Of a DNA stretch of 64,000 nt, positions 26,401 to 36,300 are shown piece by piece. Positions within the stretch are counted from its first letter, which is position 1; each line of letters begins with the position of its first letter. The notes beneath the pieces are model-generated. The model did no database searches and had not been told where the DNA came from. It saw nothing but the letters and a program-made list of their open reading frames with translations. The stretch comes from RPQJ01 sp963778185 (GTDB taxonomy: Bacteria > Pseudomonadota > Gammaproteobacteria > Steroidobacterales > Steroidobacteraceae): assembly GCA_963778185.1 (NCBI GenBank), contig CAVZTF010000003.1:1054001-1118000 (forward strand). Direction: 5' to 3'. The translations under genes were made by a program, and so were the position numbers.

Positions 26401-26869
26401 GTTCTGGCCGATGGACCACGCCGGCTGCGGACAGAAGAGCCCGGAGGAAGCCGACGAGATCGAGCGGATCTACCAGAGCCTGCTGAAGCAGTCGTGGATC
26501 GACCGCAGCGGCAAGAAGCGGCGCATCACGCCCGACGACATCCTGGTCGTCGCGCCCTACAACCTGCAGGTGAACCTGCTGAAGCGCGTGCTGCCCGACG
26601 CCGCGCGCGTCGGGACGGTGGACAAGTTCCAGGGCCAGGAAGCGGCGGTGTCGCTGATCTCGATGACGACCTCGAGCGAGGCCGACCTGCCCCGCCACCT
26701 CGAGTTCCTGTTCAGCAAGAACCGGCTGAACGTGGCGATCTCGAGGGCCAGGTGCTTGAGCGTGGTGGTGGCGAATCCGAGGCTGCTGGATACGCGGTGC
26801 CGGACGCCGGGCGAGATTGCGTTGGTGAATACGCTTTGTTGGGCGGCGGAGCGAGGGGTCGATCGTTAG
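23471..26869 (+). CDS. TM0106-type RecB-like nuclease fused to UPF1-like SF1 helicase
   Basis: A large DNA/RNA-processing enzyme, 1132 residues as read. The RecB-like nuclease has GHADFLRR and EVIDTKLA (about 135). Four cysteines CERCPICHWRELC (about 214-226) can bind Fe-S or zinc. An RNase H-like part starts YFDMEGDPL. The UPF1-like helicase has Walker A GPPGSGKT (about 752), VDEAGQ, GDQMQLGQP and NVAISRAR. From about 24548 to 24985 the true protein lies in another frame (AHDRAEEKQAFERF...VVSLQLLHEWLL): one G too many at 24548 and one too few at about 24985. The TTG start has GGAAGG eight bases upstream. Confidence 0.86.
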   Translation: MHRHSSRLLLSASDLVAFHDCGHLTQLDRRALDDPDLRAQRCADDEHAQLIQRKGHEFEARYLARLEATHPDLIKIDHTDRDPDRLAAETLAAMRSGAPVIYQATLLHEDLVGHADFLRRVERPSALGDWSYEVIDTKLARSEKPKFVLQLCFYSELLALAQGAEPQAMHVVLGTGDEVSYRCADYTRYFRRLLHRFREALAATDPNATYPDPCERCPICHWRELCEARREQDDSLWLVADIRSSQVQKLQAAGVHTLTALAELPANHTVPKLALETFAKLRGQAALQLAGRGADQPLHELLAPEDGHTRGFARLPLPDDGDVYFDMEGDPLHGDDGLEYLFGVYYRDGKAGAFEFKPFWGARPRRGEAGVRAVHGLARPAQAQAPRPARLPLRRLRGHRAQEALEPPRHARGSARHVPARTAPGRPLQGRPRVHPRVHAVVLHQGHREVLPRGARGRRADRRREHRLLRALARDRRRVAAREDRALQRGRRRVAAAAARVAAELRPAGMPWRKDDSADGATGTAAGAPSPKLQAYLDEVEKIRAPLLADLPDEQTDWTPAQHGRALMADLLEFHRRNEKPQWWEMFARTELPFDDLLDSVDAIAGLTKVKGTVDEYEYPPQEIKFEAGESAVWLEHPETANVKVLEVDEDRRRVRLGATKKSGKLPDALSIGQGGPLDAGVLKAALLRVGQSISDGDHRYRALEAVFEKQLPRLEGRKAGQPIVRDEHAPLEQTIDAVRRLDGSYLFIQGPPGSGKTYTGSHVIAALLADGKRVAVSSNSHKAINNLLRGVEEVLLKQGQRDVRAAKKCSRGDDSQRLHGQVIVDVDENEAALDDHWQLVAGTAWLLARPEADQQFDYLFVDEAGQVSLANLAAMGACARNIVLLGDQMQLGQPIQGVHPGRSGESSLEYLLDGHATVPPERGVFLPTTWRMCPDVCRFISDAVYDGRLFPEEMNAHQRLVLGPTPHPALQPTGVVFWPMDHAGCGQKSPEEADEIERIYQSLLKQSWIDRSGKKRRITPDDILVVAPYNLQVNLLKRVLPDAARVGTVDKFQGQEAAVSLISMTTSSEADLPRHLEFLFSKNRLNVAISRARCLSVVVANPRLLDTRCRTPGEIALVNTLCWAAERGVDR

Positions 26870-27046
26870 CCTGTACTAGCGTCGTTTAGACAATCCAACT
26901 AAATCGTGGGAGATGACGGCCACCCTGCTTTTCCGCTCGATTCGGGCGATTCACGCTCGCTGATTGAGTCGTGGGTTTTCGCCGTGGCGAGACTCGTCCG
27001 GCCAGTGGCAACGCCTGCGCCGTCGAGTTGGCACCAACCCCGCCAC

Positions 27047-27643
27047 TCACAGCCTAAACGTCAGCGCCGTCCCCGCCTCCGCTACCAGCTTCTCGTCGAA
27101 GAGCCGCTGTACAAGTTCGAGTTGCTCCGCCGACCCGAGCTTCGGAAACCAGGACTTCGCCTTGGCCTCCAGACCCTTGCGCTTGATCGGTCTCGCCTTG
27201 TCCTTCCTTAGTAGTGTCACGAGCCTCGCGTAACCGTCGGGCGGCGTCGCGGCTGCAGCCTTGGCCTCCTGCGCGGCTTGCGCCGGAAATGCATCCTTGA
27301 GGGACGCCACCCGCCGGCACACGTGCCCGAGCCCGTGCAGGTGCCGGATCAGCGGATCGAATCCCTTGTCCTTCGAGAGCACCGCGCAGTGCGCCTGCGG
27401 ACGTTCCGTCAGTGTCTTCCCAAGGTAATACGCAATGTGGAAATCGAGCGCATTGGGCCCCTGCCCCGCAATCTTGATCCACTGCAGCCGGGATCCCAGC
27501 GGCTGCGCCTGCACGACCAGCTCCTCCGGGAGCTTCTTCTGGGTCAATCCGTAGAACACCATGACCTCGGCGTCTTCCGGCACCTTCGCGAGGTTCACGG
27601 TCTGCACGTTCTCGAGATCCACCAGCAGCACTCGATCATTCAT
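27047..27643 (-). CDS. NYN/PIN-like nuclease domain protein, copy 2
   Basis: A 198-residue paralogue of the protein at 22694: the same three acidic motifs (LLVDLENV, GPNALDFHIAYYLGK, SKDKGFDPLIRHL), the same length and a similar C-terminal helical/winged part (GYARLVTLLRKDK...EQLELVQRLFDEKLVAEAG). A linker AQEAKAAAATPP separates the halves. It lies 92 bases downstream of the exonuclease-RecQ-UvrD gene on the same strand and is probably co-transcribed with it. A ribonuclease role is inferred from the fold. Confidence 0.78.
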   Translation of the reverse strand: MNDRVLLVDLENVQTVNLAKVPEDAEVMVFYGLTQKKLPEELVVQAQPLGSRLQWIKIAGQGPNALDFHIAYYLGKTLTERPQAHCAVLSKDKGFDPLIRHLHGLGHVCRRVASLKDAFPAQAAQEAKAAAATPPDGYARLVTLLRKDKARPIKRKGLEAKAKSWFPKLGSAEQLELVQRLFDEKLVAEAGTALTFRL

Positions 27644-27735
27644 CCTTGAACCCCCTCATGGAAGGCCGTCGGAGGCGCGATTTCAGATCGCACAAGACGA
27701 CCGGACAAGCACGACGTATTTCCGCCGATCGAACA

Positions 27736-30700
27736 TTACTCCGACTCGAACACGAACTCGGGCACGACCACCTCCCATTGATCGCACCGCATAGCCTCTC
27801 GATAGTCCGCGTCCGAGTCTTCCCGCCGACGGACGATGACGGCCGCAACCCGCGCTTCAACGCAGTGCGATCCAATCGGCAATGTGTACGCCTTGGCCAT
27901 CCGACCGACAACACGTCCGCTGGGGTCATGCAGCTCGAGTCTCTCTCCACTCTGGACGAGTTCCACAGGATCGCCCGGCCTCAAAGCTTGAATGGCTCGA
28001 TGAACAAGATTGTCCGGCGCATACCGCCCTGCGAACCCCAGGTCCACGTTCCTTAGTGACGGTCGTTGATAGGTCCGCAGGAGCCCCGGCCTTGGTACCG
28101 TTGAGACCTCGACGTTTCGCCGCAAGAGGCACGACTCGTTTGACAGGTTGTCGATCAGAGCGTTTCGCCCTGGCCCCCGGACCAGTGTCAGGGTCTCCTG
28201 CGCACGAGTCATCGCAACGTAGTAGAGCCGACGCGCCGCGTCGGGATCCTCACTGCTGTTTCGTCGATCCCAACTACCGTCCAGCACGGCGACATGGCGA
28301 AACTCCAGGCCTTTGGCGCGGTGTGCGGAGAGCAACAGTAGGCCGGTCTGACGCCGGCGAATCTCCCGCCCCCACTCCGCCAACCACTCCTTGAAGTGCT
28401 GTACCGGCACTTCGGCCGCCGCCACTTCCAGTACGTACTGATCTGCTGCCTCTCGAAGTAGCGCCCACCACGGCCCTTCCGGTTGAGCGCCAAGCCAGCG
28501 CAGCAATTCCTGCCCATCCACCAGCTTTCGCCCGGCAGTGTCGAGCCAGCCCAGCAGATCGTGTGTCTCACGAAGCCTCCAGAAGTTTGGCGGCTCTTCG
28601 TCGGCTCTCTGGGTCCTTATCCCGCACTGTTCGCAATAGGCTCGTACTGGATCGAGATACCTCCAATCCCGTGCGATTACCGCAGCCTCCGCCCAGTCCC
28701 AGTCCGGCGCCACACGGGCGAGGCGGCGCAGTTCGTCAACAGCTGCGATGGCCTGTCCGACCGCGTCGTCAGCGACGTGCAATATCTGAACGCGACCGCG
28801 GGCGACCGGATCGAGCGACTCCCACGGACCGCCGGACGGTTGTGCTTTTCGCGCCCGGTCGATGGTAATTGGATGCGCGCTCTTCATGCGCTCGCGCGCT
28901 GGCTCAATCAGCAGATTGGAAGCGGCGATGATATTGGCCGACGACCGATAGTTTTCGGTCAAGTACGCCGGACGGGCCGAGTAGTCCGTCTCAAACTGCC
29001 GGATGAATTCAACAGACGCGCCATTGAACGCATAGATATTCTGATCGTCGTCGCCGACGGCCAGCAGACTCAATCTGCCGTCCTCGTCGGTTCGGGTACG
29101 ACCCGCCAGTGCGGAGATGAGATCGTACTGACCGGCGGCGATGTCCTGGTACTCGTCCACCAGGATCCAGCGAAACCCTGCCAGCAGTCGATCGCGCTGC
29201 TCATCGGCTTCCTCGGGGAGCAATCCATCACCACGCAGCAGACGGACGGCCTGCTGAAGAACCTCCTCGAATGCACTGTCGCTGGCCTGAAATGCTCGAT
29301 CTGCAAAGCTGACGCCGGCCAGCCGCATGGCCAGCCCGTGGCACGTCAGGACCGTCACTCCTCGGGCGTCGTCACCGATAAGATCGACCAGGCGACGGCG
29401 AATTTCCACCGCAGCGTGCCGGTTATAGGCCAGCGCAAGGATGCTGTGAGGATTCTCGCGACGTGCACGGACGAGATACGCAATGCGATGCACCAGTACA
29501 CGGGTCTTTCCGGAGCCAGGCCCGGCCAGGACCAGGACATTGGTCTGTTCGCGTTCGTCGGCGACGATGCGTTGTTGGTGAGGATTGCGGAGCGACTCCA
29601 CGATCGCCCGCCAGGACGTTGGTGTGGTTTGCTGCGCGAGCTCCTTCTCCCGACCGGCCAGCCAGCGACTCATGAACTCTTCACGGTCGAGCGTGAAATA
29701 GTCCATGGATAGCTGAAGCGCATCCGCCATGCGCGTCAGTCCTCGCTGCACGTACTCGGCCATTACGTGGATCTGAATGACCTGCTCGTCGTAATGAAGC
29801 CGTAGGGGCGCAAAATCTGTTTTTACGAACGGACGACGCTCAGTCCCCAACCGAATCGTCATCGCCGGTCGGAACACGGCCAAACCCTTGTTCAGGCGGA
29901 TGACCTCCTGCTCGTGGAGCCACAGCAGGGCGCGCTCGAGCAGCTTGGTCGAATCCCGTACTTCCGCTTTGAGGGCCAGGTCTTCGTTGATGGTCTGCAA
30001 CAGCCTGCCGAGCGTTGTCTCCGCGAGCAGGTCGGTACCGCGGGCTCCTTGAGGTAGGCAACTCAACAGGTGTTCGAGCAACCGTTCCGCTGCCGCCCGC
30101 CGAAGTCGCGCCGCGCGGTCCAGGGCGCTCCACTCACGTTGCAGCCATACTTGCACGGTCTCCGCATCGTTCCAGCGCCGTAACCGGAGACTCCCCCTGC
30201 CTCCGTCCTCGTCCCAGCCATCCTTCGCGAGGCTGTTCAGCAGCCGCCGAACCGTCTGCGGCAATGCGGACGAATGTCCAGCGTCCTTCAAGTTCTGCGT
30301 GACGTGTCGCAGATGCAATATCGACGCCTCACCGCTCCCGAGCTCTGGTGCCATCTCCCGAAGCAACGCGATCAACGCTGCCTCCAGCGCCGCCGCTTCG
30401 GACAGTCGCTTGTGCGACGGCCGCTCGACGCCGACGTGCAGGTACGCCGTCAGCGCCGTGTCGTTGCTGGCGATGCCAAGCTGCTCCAATGCATACAGTG
30501 CCTTGCGAACGCCATCCGGGTTCAGTCCCGAGACGGACATGAGCTCGTCCGTGGTCAATCCTTCATCGGCGTCGGCGTTAATCAGGGCGTCGACCACGGC
30601 GAGAAGCTGGGTCCGCAACGGTTCGACCACGTTGCCCTTGTCGATCTTGCCCTTCGCCTCATCCAGCGAGCCGACCCGTAGCGAGGATGGGAAGATCTGC

Positions 30701-32931
30701 ACCAGGTTCTCGTTGCGCTGCAGGAGCTCGGCTTCCTCCAACCAGGCCACTGCGGTGCGAACGCGCGTGTCGTCCGTCGCCGAGTCCCGCTGGAACGCCC
30801 CGTCCTCCTCCTCGAGCAAAATCTCACCGGCCGTGGCGATCACCTCGCCGTCGGCACGCTTCTTTCGGTCCAGGTTTCGCAGTGCCTTCAGGATCGACTG
30901 GATCTCACGCTGGGTGAGGCGGGACCGGGCCGACATTCCGAACTGTCGCTCGACGTCCTCCGGCGTGTAGAGCAGCACGCAGCGCGCCATTTTCCGATCG
31001 CGCCCGGCGCGCCCCGCCTCCTGGAGGTAGTTCTCCAACGAACCGGGGATGTCGGCGTGAATCACCAGCCTCACGTCCGGCTTGTCGATCCCCATGCCAA
31101 ATGCGTTGGTCGCCACAATGACGCGCACGTCGCCGCGGATGAACTGCGCCTGGACGCCCTTCTTGGTCTCTGGGGGCAATCCAGCGTGAAAAAACGCCGC
31201 CGATACGCCCTTATCGATCAGGAAGCGAGCGACCTCTTCCGACTGGCGCCGGGTGGCGCAATACACGATTGCCCCGCCATGCTGTCCGGCCGGCAGATCG
31301 GACAGAAGCACCTGGTGAATGTGCGTGAATTTCTCGGCGGGTGATGTCGGAACGACGGCAAACTCGAGATTCTCGCGGGTCGCGCCACCGTCGAACAGGC
31401 TTAGCTCGATGCCGAGCCGGTCCCGGAAGTAGGTCAGGATGTCCTGGGTGACGTCCGGTTTGGCGGTCGCCGTCAGGCACATGATCGGCGGGACGGTGCC
31501 CGAGCCCGCCTTTTCCTTGATGAATCTCCCGACGTATCGGTAGTCGGGACGGAAGTCGTGGCCCCACTTTGACAAGCAATGGGCCTCGTCCATCACCCAC
31601 GCTCCGATCTCGCGTTGCGCCAGCACGCGGCGCATCGAGCGGCTGCGCAACTGCTCGGGGGCGATGATCAAGATGCCGATGTCGCCGAGGCGAATTCGAT
31701 CCAGGATATCCGCGCGCTCGGGCATCGACAGCAATCCGTTTACTGCCGCGCTGCAGGAGATACCGCGCGCCTCCAGTCCTGCCACCTGGTCGGCCATGAG
31801 CGCAACCAACGGCGAGATGACCACGGTCAACGCGCCGGTCTTCTCGTATCGTGAAAGTGCCGGGATCTGATAGCAGAGCGACTTTCCCGTACCCGTCGGC
31901 AGGATTCCGAGCAGATGCTCGCCACGCATGCCGGCCTCGACGATCGTTTGTTGCAGCGATCGGCCTGCATCGTCCCGGGGCTCGGGCCGAAAATCCGACA
32001 GATTGAAGTATCGCTTCAACTCGCGCCGGGCGTCGTGACGCTCACGACACCACGTACAGGTCGGCTCACTGCACGGGGTGTCCCGCAACTTGCGCACCAA
32101 AACACCCGCCTCGGGAAACTGGTGCCGCACCCAGGGCGGCATGACAGAGTTGCCACCGGAGACGGAAAGCCAGGCCAGCACGTAGGCCAGTGGCCATGCT
32201 TGCTCAGCAGAGTTAGCCAACACCGCCTGGCTTTGCACCAGGCAAGCCTTGCCGCTCATCTGATGGCGGATCGCCTCGGCCGCCTTCGCCGATGACGGTC
32301 TTGGCCGATGACGCACCGTCGCAAAGAAGATATCCAATCCGGAGGACTTTCCGTCGACAGTCGTCAGCCAGTGGTAGGCGAGAACGAGTTCGGGTGCCGA
32401 ATCGCTCATGGCCCGAAATGCCTGGTGCTGGTCCCTAAGGACGCCGAGCGTCAGCCGAGCGTCGAGCTCCGGGTCATTGCGGCTGCCGTGCTTCAGTTGG
32501 CCGTCCTGGTAGTGCTTGACCAGGTGGTGATACGGGTTGCGTGGGAACGCCAGCGGGTTCAACCGTAGCGTATCTACCTGCGGCAGATGCAATAGCCGCA
32601 GGTCCGAATCGCTCGCGGCAAGGTACTTTGCATCGAAATCGATCAGGTTGTGCCCGACTACAAAGGCCACACCATCGGCCAGCCGATCGAGCTTCGCGAG
32701 GCCAGCATTCAAGTCGCCGCCCCGGAAATGGAATGACTCCCCGGTGTCTCCTCTCACCGCCGCAAATCGGTGGATTCGAGCGTCATCCCGACCGACCTCC
32801 AAGTCGATCGAAATGCATCGCGGGGCAAAAGCCGCAGTATCGGTGGCCGATACTCCGTCGTGCTCGGCATAGGTGCCTGGGGCCGAGTCTCGAACGCCCT
32901 CCAATTCAGGCTTCGACGTTCCCTGGTCCAT
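27736..32931 (-). CDS. DEDD exonuclease-RecQ helicase-UvrD helicase fusion protein
   Basis: One frame of 1731 residues with three enzymes. Residues 38-165 are a DEDD 3'-5' exonuclease (SIDLE, VGHNLIDFD, NDPELDARL). A Cys patch (C-x4-C-x2-C, 287-294) follows. Next is a RecQ helicase with Walker A LPTGTGKSLCYQ (about 345) and DEAH at 448-451, then the ESLENYLQEAGRAGRD-like motif VI. A linker leads to a UvrD-type SF1 helicase with Walker A AGPGSGKT (about 1135), VDEYQD (about 1258) and SAHRAKGLEF. It looks horizontally acquired: visibly less G+C-rich than its flanks. It probably unwinds and trims DNA; a defence role is inferred. Confidence 0.9.
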   Translation of the reverse strand: MDQGTSKPELEGVRDSAPGTYAEHDGVSATDTAAFAPRCISIDLEVGRDDARIHRFAAVRGDTGESFHFRGGDLNAGLAKLDRLADGVAFVVGHNLIDFDAKYLAASDSDLRLLHLPQVDTLRLNPLAFPRNPYHHLVKHYQDGQLKHGSRNDPELDARLTLGVLRDQHQAFRAMSDSAPELVLAYHWLTTVDGKSSGLDIFFATVRHRPRPSSAKAAEAIRHQMSGKACLVQSQAVLANSAEQAWPLAYVLAWLSVSGGNSVMPPWVRHQFPEAGVLVRKLRDTPCSEPTCTWCRERHDARRELKRYFNLSDFRPEPRDDAGRSLQQTIVEAGMRGEHLLGILPTGTGKSLCYQIPALSRYEKTGALTVVISPLVALMADQVAGLEARGISCSAAVNGLLSMPERADILDRIRLGDIGILIIAPEQLRSRSMRRVLAQREIGAWVMDEAHCLSKWGHDFRPDYRYVGRFIKEKAGSGTVPPIMCLTATAKPDVTQDILTYFRDRLGIELSLFDGGATRENLEFAVVPTSPAEKFTHIHQVLLSDLPAGQHGGAIVYCATRRQSEEVARFLIDKGVSAAFFHAGLPPETKKGVQAQFIRGDVRVIVATNAFGMGIDKPDVRLVIHADIPGSLENYLQEAGRAGRDRKMARCVLLYTPEDVERQFGMSARSRLTQREIQSILKALRNLDRKKRADGEVIATAGEILLEEEDGAFQRDSATDDTRVRTAVAWLEEAELLQRNENLVQIFPSSLRVGSLDEAKGKIDKGNVVEPLRTQLLAVVDALINADADEGLTTDELMSVSGLNPDGVRKALYALEQLGIASNDTALTAYLHVGVERPSHKRLSEAAALEAALIALLREMAPELGSGEASILHLRHVTQNLKDAGHSSALPQTVRRLLNSLAKDGWDEDGGRGSLRLRRWNDAETVQVWLQREWSALDRAARLRRAAAERLLEHLLSCLPQGARGTDLLAETTLGRLLQTINEDLALKAEVRDSTKLLERALLWLHEQEVIRLNKGLAVFRPAMTIRLGTERRPFVKTDFAPLRLHYDEQVIQIHVMAEYVQRGLTRMADALQLSMDYFTLDREEFMSRWLAGREKELAQQTTPTSWRAIVESLRNPHQQRIVADEREQTNVLVLAGPGSGKTRVLVHRIAYLVRARRENPHSILALAYNRHAAVEIRRRLVDLIGDDARGVTVLTCHGLAMRLAGVSFADRAFQASDSAFEEVLQQAVRLLRGDGLLPEEADEQRDRLLAGFRWILVDEYQDIAAGQYDLISALAGRTRTDEDGRLSLLAVGDDDQNIYAFNGASVEFIRQFETDYSARPAYLTENYRSSANIIAASNLLIEPARERMKSAHPITIDRARKAQPSGGPWESLDPVARGRVQILHVADDAVGQAIAAVDELRRLARVAPDWDWAEAAVIARDWRYLDPVRAYCEQCGIRTQRADEEPPNFWRLRETHDLLGWLDTAGRKLVDGQELLRWLGAQPEGPWWALLREAADQYVLEVAAAEVPVQHFKEWLAEWGREIRRRQTGLLLLSAHRAKGLEFRHVAVLDGSWDRRNSSEDPDAARRLYYVAMTRAQETLTLVRGPGRNALIDNLSNESCLLRRNVEVSTVPRPGLLRTYQRPSLRNVDLGFAGRYAPDNLVHRAIQALRPGDPVELVQSGERLELHDPSGRVVGRMAKAYTLPIGSHCVEARVAAVIVRRREDSDADYREAMRCDQWEVVVPEFVFESE

Positions 32932-33373
32932 CTATGAACATTCCTGCGTCTCGGGCTCGGTCCTCTCGCAGAGGCCGTTCTTCAATTCCTGATGAAAAAC
33001 AGCGGCATAATCGCCATAAACGGCACTGGTCCACTGCTAAAGCATAGTGGATCCAGCCGAGCCACTCATAGCGGAAACACTGCAATCTGAGATGTCCATC
33101 GCTGACGGCTGAAGTTCCAGACCTTGCTCGTCTTGTAGCGTCAAGATCTCGATCGCAGCTGCCGCAGTCTCCGGTTCTTCCGATCCAAGTGTCCTGAATG
33201 CCGTGCGCAAAGTACGGCCGACTGCGACTCACGACCGACGTGCCAATACTCATAGTCCGATCACCAGGATCCGCCGCGCCGTCGAGCTGTCTTTCCCGCG
33301 GCGTCCGATCTACCCCACCCTCGCCGTCGGTCGAACCTTGTCCGCGCGGGTCCCGTGTCAGGTCGCCCTGCTT
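32932..33373. other. Intergenic stretch without a convincing gene
   Basis: About 440 bases between two minus-strand helicase genes. Open frames on both strands are short and lack coding-like composition or a ribosome site. The stretch presumably carries the promoter of the fusion helicase and the 3' end of the DUF3427 transcript. No repeat or hairpin stood out. Confidence 0.4.
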
Positions 33374-36300
33374 CTAGGCCACCGCAGCGGCAAACTCGGC
33401 GAACAGGTCCCCCGGTAGGGCGTGCTCCAGGCGCCACGTGATGGCCATCGGCTGCTCCGATTCGTGCCTGACGTATGCGGCGGGTCCGAGAAAATAGAAG
33501 GCCCGGTCGTCAGTACGTCGCCGGGCAAACAGCATCACGCGACTGCCCATGGCGGCGTGCGACTGATAGCGTCGTCCAATGTCGCTTTCGGCCCGAGTTG
33601 TCGATTGGCTCTCCCAGTGCACCAGCCTAGGACTGATCGCGTAGTCACGATAGCGCGTTGTCGGCGAGAACTTCCCCGATGTCTTATCGAGCGTAAACGC
33701 GAACAGATCGGCCCGTTCCTCAGCGGCCCAGTACACACCGCTCTGCCAGAGGGGTGTCGTGGCACCGACCCCGACCCCAAACGCCGCAAGAATTTCGATG
33801 CGCGTATAGCGGGCGTGGATCACAAGAGGCACATCTGTCGGACCAGTGAGATGAATCGGGACATGCTCAATCCTATCGGCCAACAAGTCCAACAACTCGC
33901 GCAGCTCTGCAAGCACCTGCGGGTGGGCCCACAGCAGCGCGGTTGCATCCTGCAGCGAGGTCTCCCGATCAGCGACCGCGTCGACCATTGATGCCACAAG
34001 CATGCGCAGGAGGCGCCGCTGCTTCTCCGGCAACTCCACGGCATCCGGCGCCGCTTCAAGACGAACCAGCCTTCGATAGCCGTCGATTCTCATCGCGTCA
34101 TCGACGTGCAACAGTCGTCCGACTGCGCGACGCAGTGGTCTTTCATGCGGCCCAGGCGGCTGAACACCCATTCCGACCCCTTCTTGCAGATCGGACCAAC
34201 TCTTGCCACCCGCATAGAGGTCTTCCACCTCCAATCCGGCCGTCTCCAAGTACCGAGCTAAGGAGCATGGCTGTCCGTCGCTGACCGCCGCACGGAGCGC
34301 CTCGAGTTTCTGGGTCCACCCGGATGGAATGGCGCTGCGGATACTGCTTAAGACAATATCCGCGGCAATTCGGTCCAGCTCCATGTGGCAGCCTGCCGGT
34401 AGGAACGGAAATCCCGCCGCAACCTGCTCGGTCAGGTCTTTACGCGTACCACCCAATAGGGCTCGAAACCGTCGGTCGAAGCGGAACTCCTTGCGGTGGT
34501 GACCCACGAAGTCGAGCACGGTGCACGCAGACTTGTCCCGGGTCTTGCGCAGGCCCCGTCCCAGTTGCTGAATGAACAGTGTGGCGCTGTCCGTGGGCCG
34601 CAGCATGAGCAGGGTGTCCACGGTTGGCACGTCAATGCCCTCGTTGAAGAGGTCGACGGAGAAAACGATTCTCACCCGACGGGCCGCCAGGTCGCGAAGG
34701 GCCGCGCGCCGCTCCTCGTCGGGCGTATCCGCCCAGATCGCCACCGACGGAACGCCCGCTGCCGAGAATGCTCTGGCCATGAATCGCGCATGCTCGATGC
34801 TGACGCAAAACCCCAGCGCCCGGATCTTGGTCACGTCGGCGACCCGTCGCTCCAGTTCCTTCAATACCAAGTGCGCCAGGGCGTCGTTTCCAGTCACCAG
34901 ATTGGAAAGCCCGGCCACATCATAGCCTCGCCCTCGTCGCCACGGGATCTCGCGCAGATCGAGGCCGTCGTGGATGCCGAAGTACGAAAACGGCGTCAGA
35001 CGCTGCTGGTCGATGGCATCCCACAGTCGCAACTCCGCCGCAATCCGTCCGTCGAACCACTCGAGGATTGGCAGACCGTCGCTGCGTTCTGGCGTGGCCG
35101 TCAGACCGAGCAGTTCAACCGGTCGGACGTGTTCGAGCAGCCGCCGGTAAGAGTCGGCGGCTGCGTGATGAAACTCATCAACGATCACCACGTCGAAGTG
35201 ATCGGGCTCGAGGTGAGCCAGCCCGGCGGCATTAAGACTCTGAATCGACGCAAACACGTGATCGAACACGCGTGGTCGTCGCCCCCCGACCCACAACTCG
35301 CCGAACGTCCAATCCGACAGCGCCTGCCGGAAAGTCGCAAGACTCTGGTTGAGAATCTCCTCTCGGTGGGCCACAAACAGGAGTCGGCTACGAGGCAAGT
35401 TCTCGCGCAGTGCCGCGTAATCGAGGGCAGCCATGACGGTCTTCCCCGTCCCTGTGGCCGCCGCCAGCAAGTTCCGGTGGTGCCCCTGCTGGCGCGAGAG
35501 CACCAGTTGCTCGAGCAGTCGCTCTTGAAAAGGTTCCGGTCGCAACTCAGTCGCAGGGATGAACGTATGCAACGCGCCCGACGGCTCTACTTTCGTTCGC
35601 TCCAGGAATTCCTCTCGGTCGTATGGTCTGAAATCCGCGTTGTTCCAATAGCTCTCAAAGACGGCGGACACCTTGTCGATCACGCCCGCATTCCGAGCCC
35701 CCGAAACTCGGACGTTCCATTCGAGCCCGACAACCTGCGCCGAGTGCGTGAGATTCGACGAACCGATGTAGGCCGTTGAAAATCCGGAACTGCGATAGAA
35801 CAGCCATGCCTTCGCATGCAGCCGCGTGCTGCTGGTGTCATACGACACCCGCACCTCTCCGCCAAGATCACGCAATTGATCAAGCGCGCGCTGCTCCGTC
35901 GAACCAGTGTAGGTCGTAGTCAGAATCCTGAGTTCCCGTCCCGCCTGACAATGCGCCCGAAGCGCAGGAATGAGCGGCGCAATACCGGTCCGACGAATGA
36001 ACGCCATGACTACGTCAACGCGATCTGCGGAATGGATTTCGGCCAGAACCTGGCTACCAACGCGAGGTTCGCCCGGCGCGTTCGTGAGCAGCGTGGTATC
36101 AAGCAGGGGAATCAGCGGGTGCTCAATAGACTCTCGACGCCCATCAGGAAGGTACCCGACGATGCTTCGGAGGATTTCGGCTTGGGGGATCGGTCGTTCC
36201 TGATCCAAGGCACCTCCGGGCGTCGACGCACAGATGAGGTCGACGATCCTGCGTGCGAGTTCAGCACCGCTCACCGATCGCCGATCCTCGCCGATGGCTT

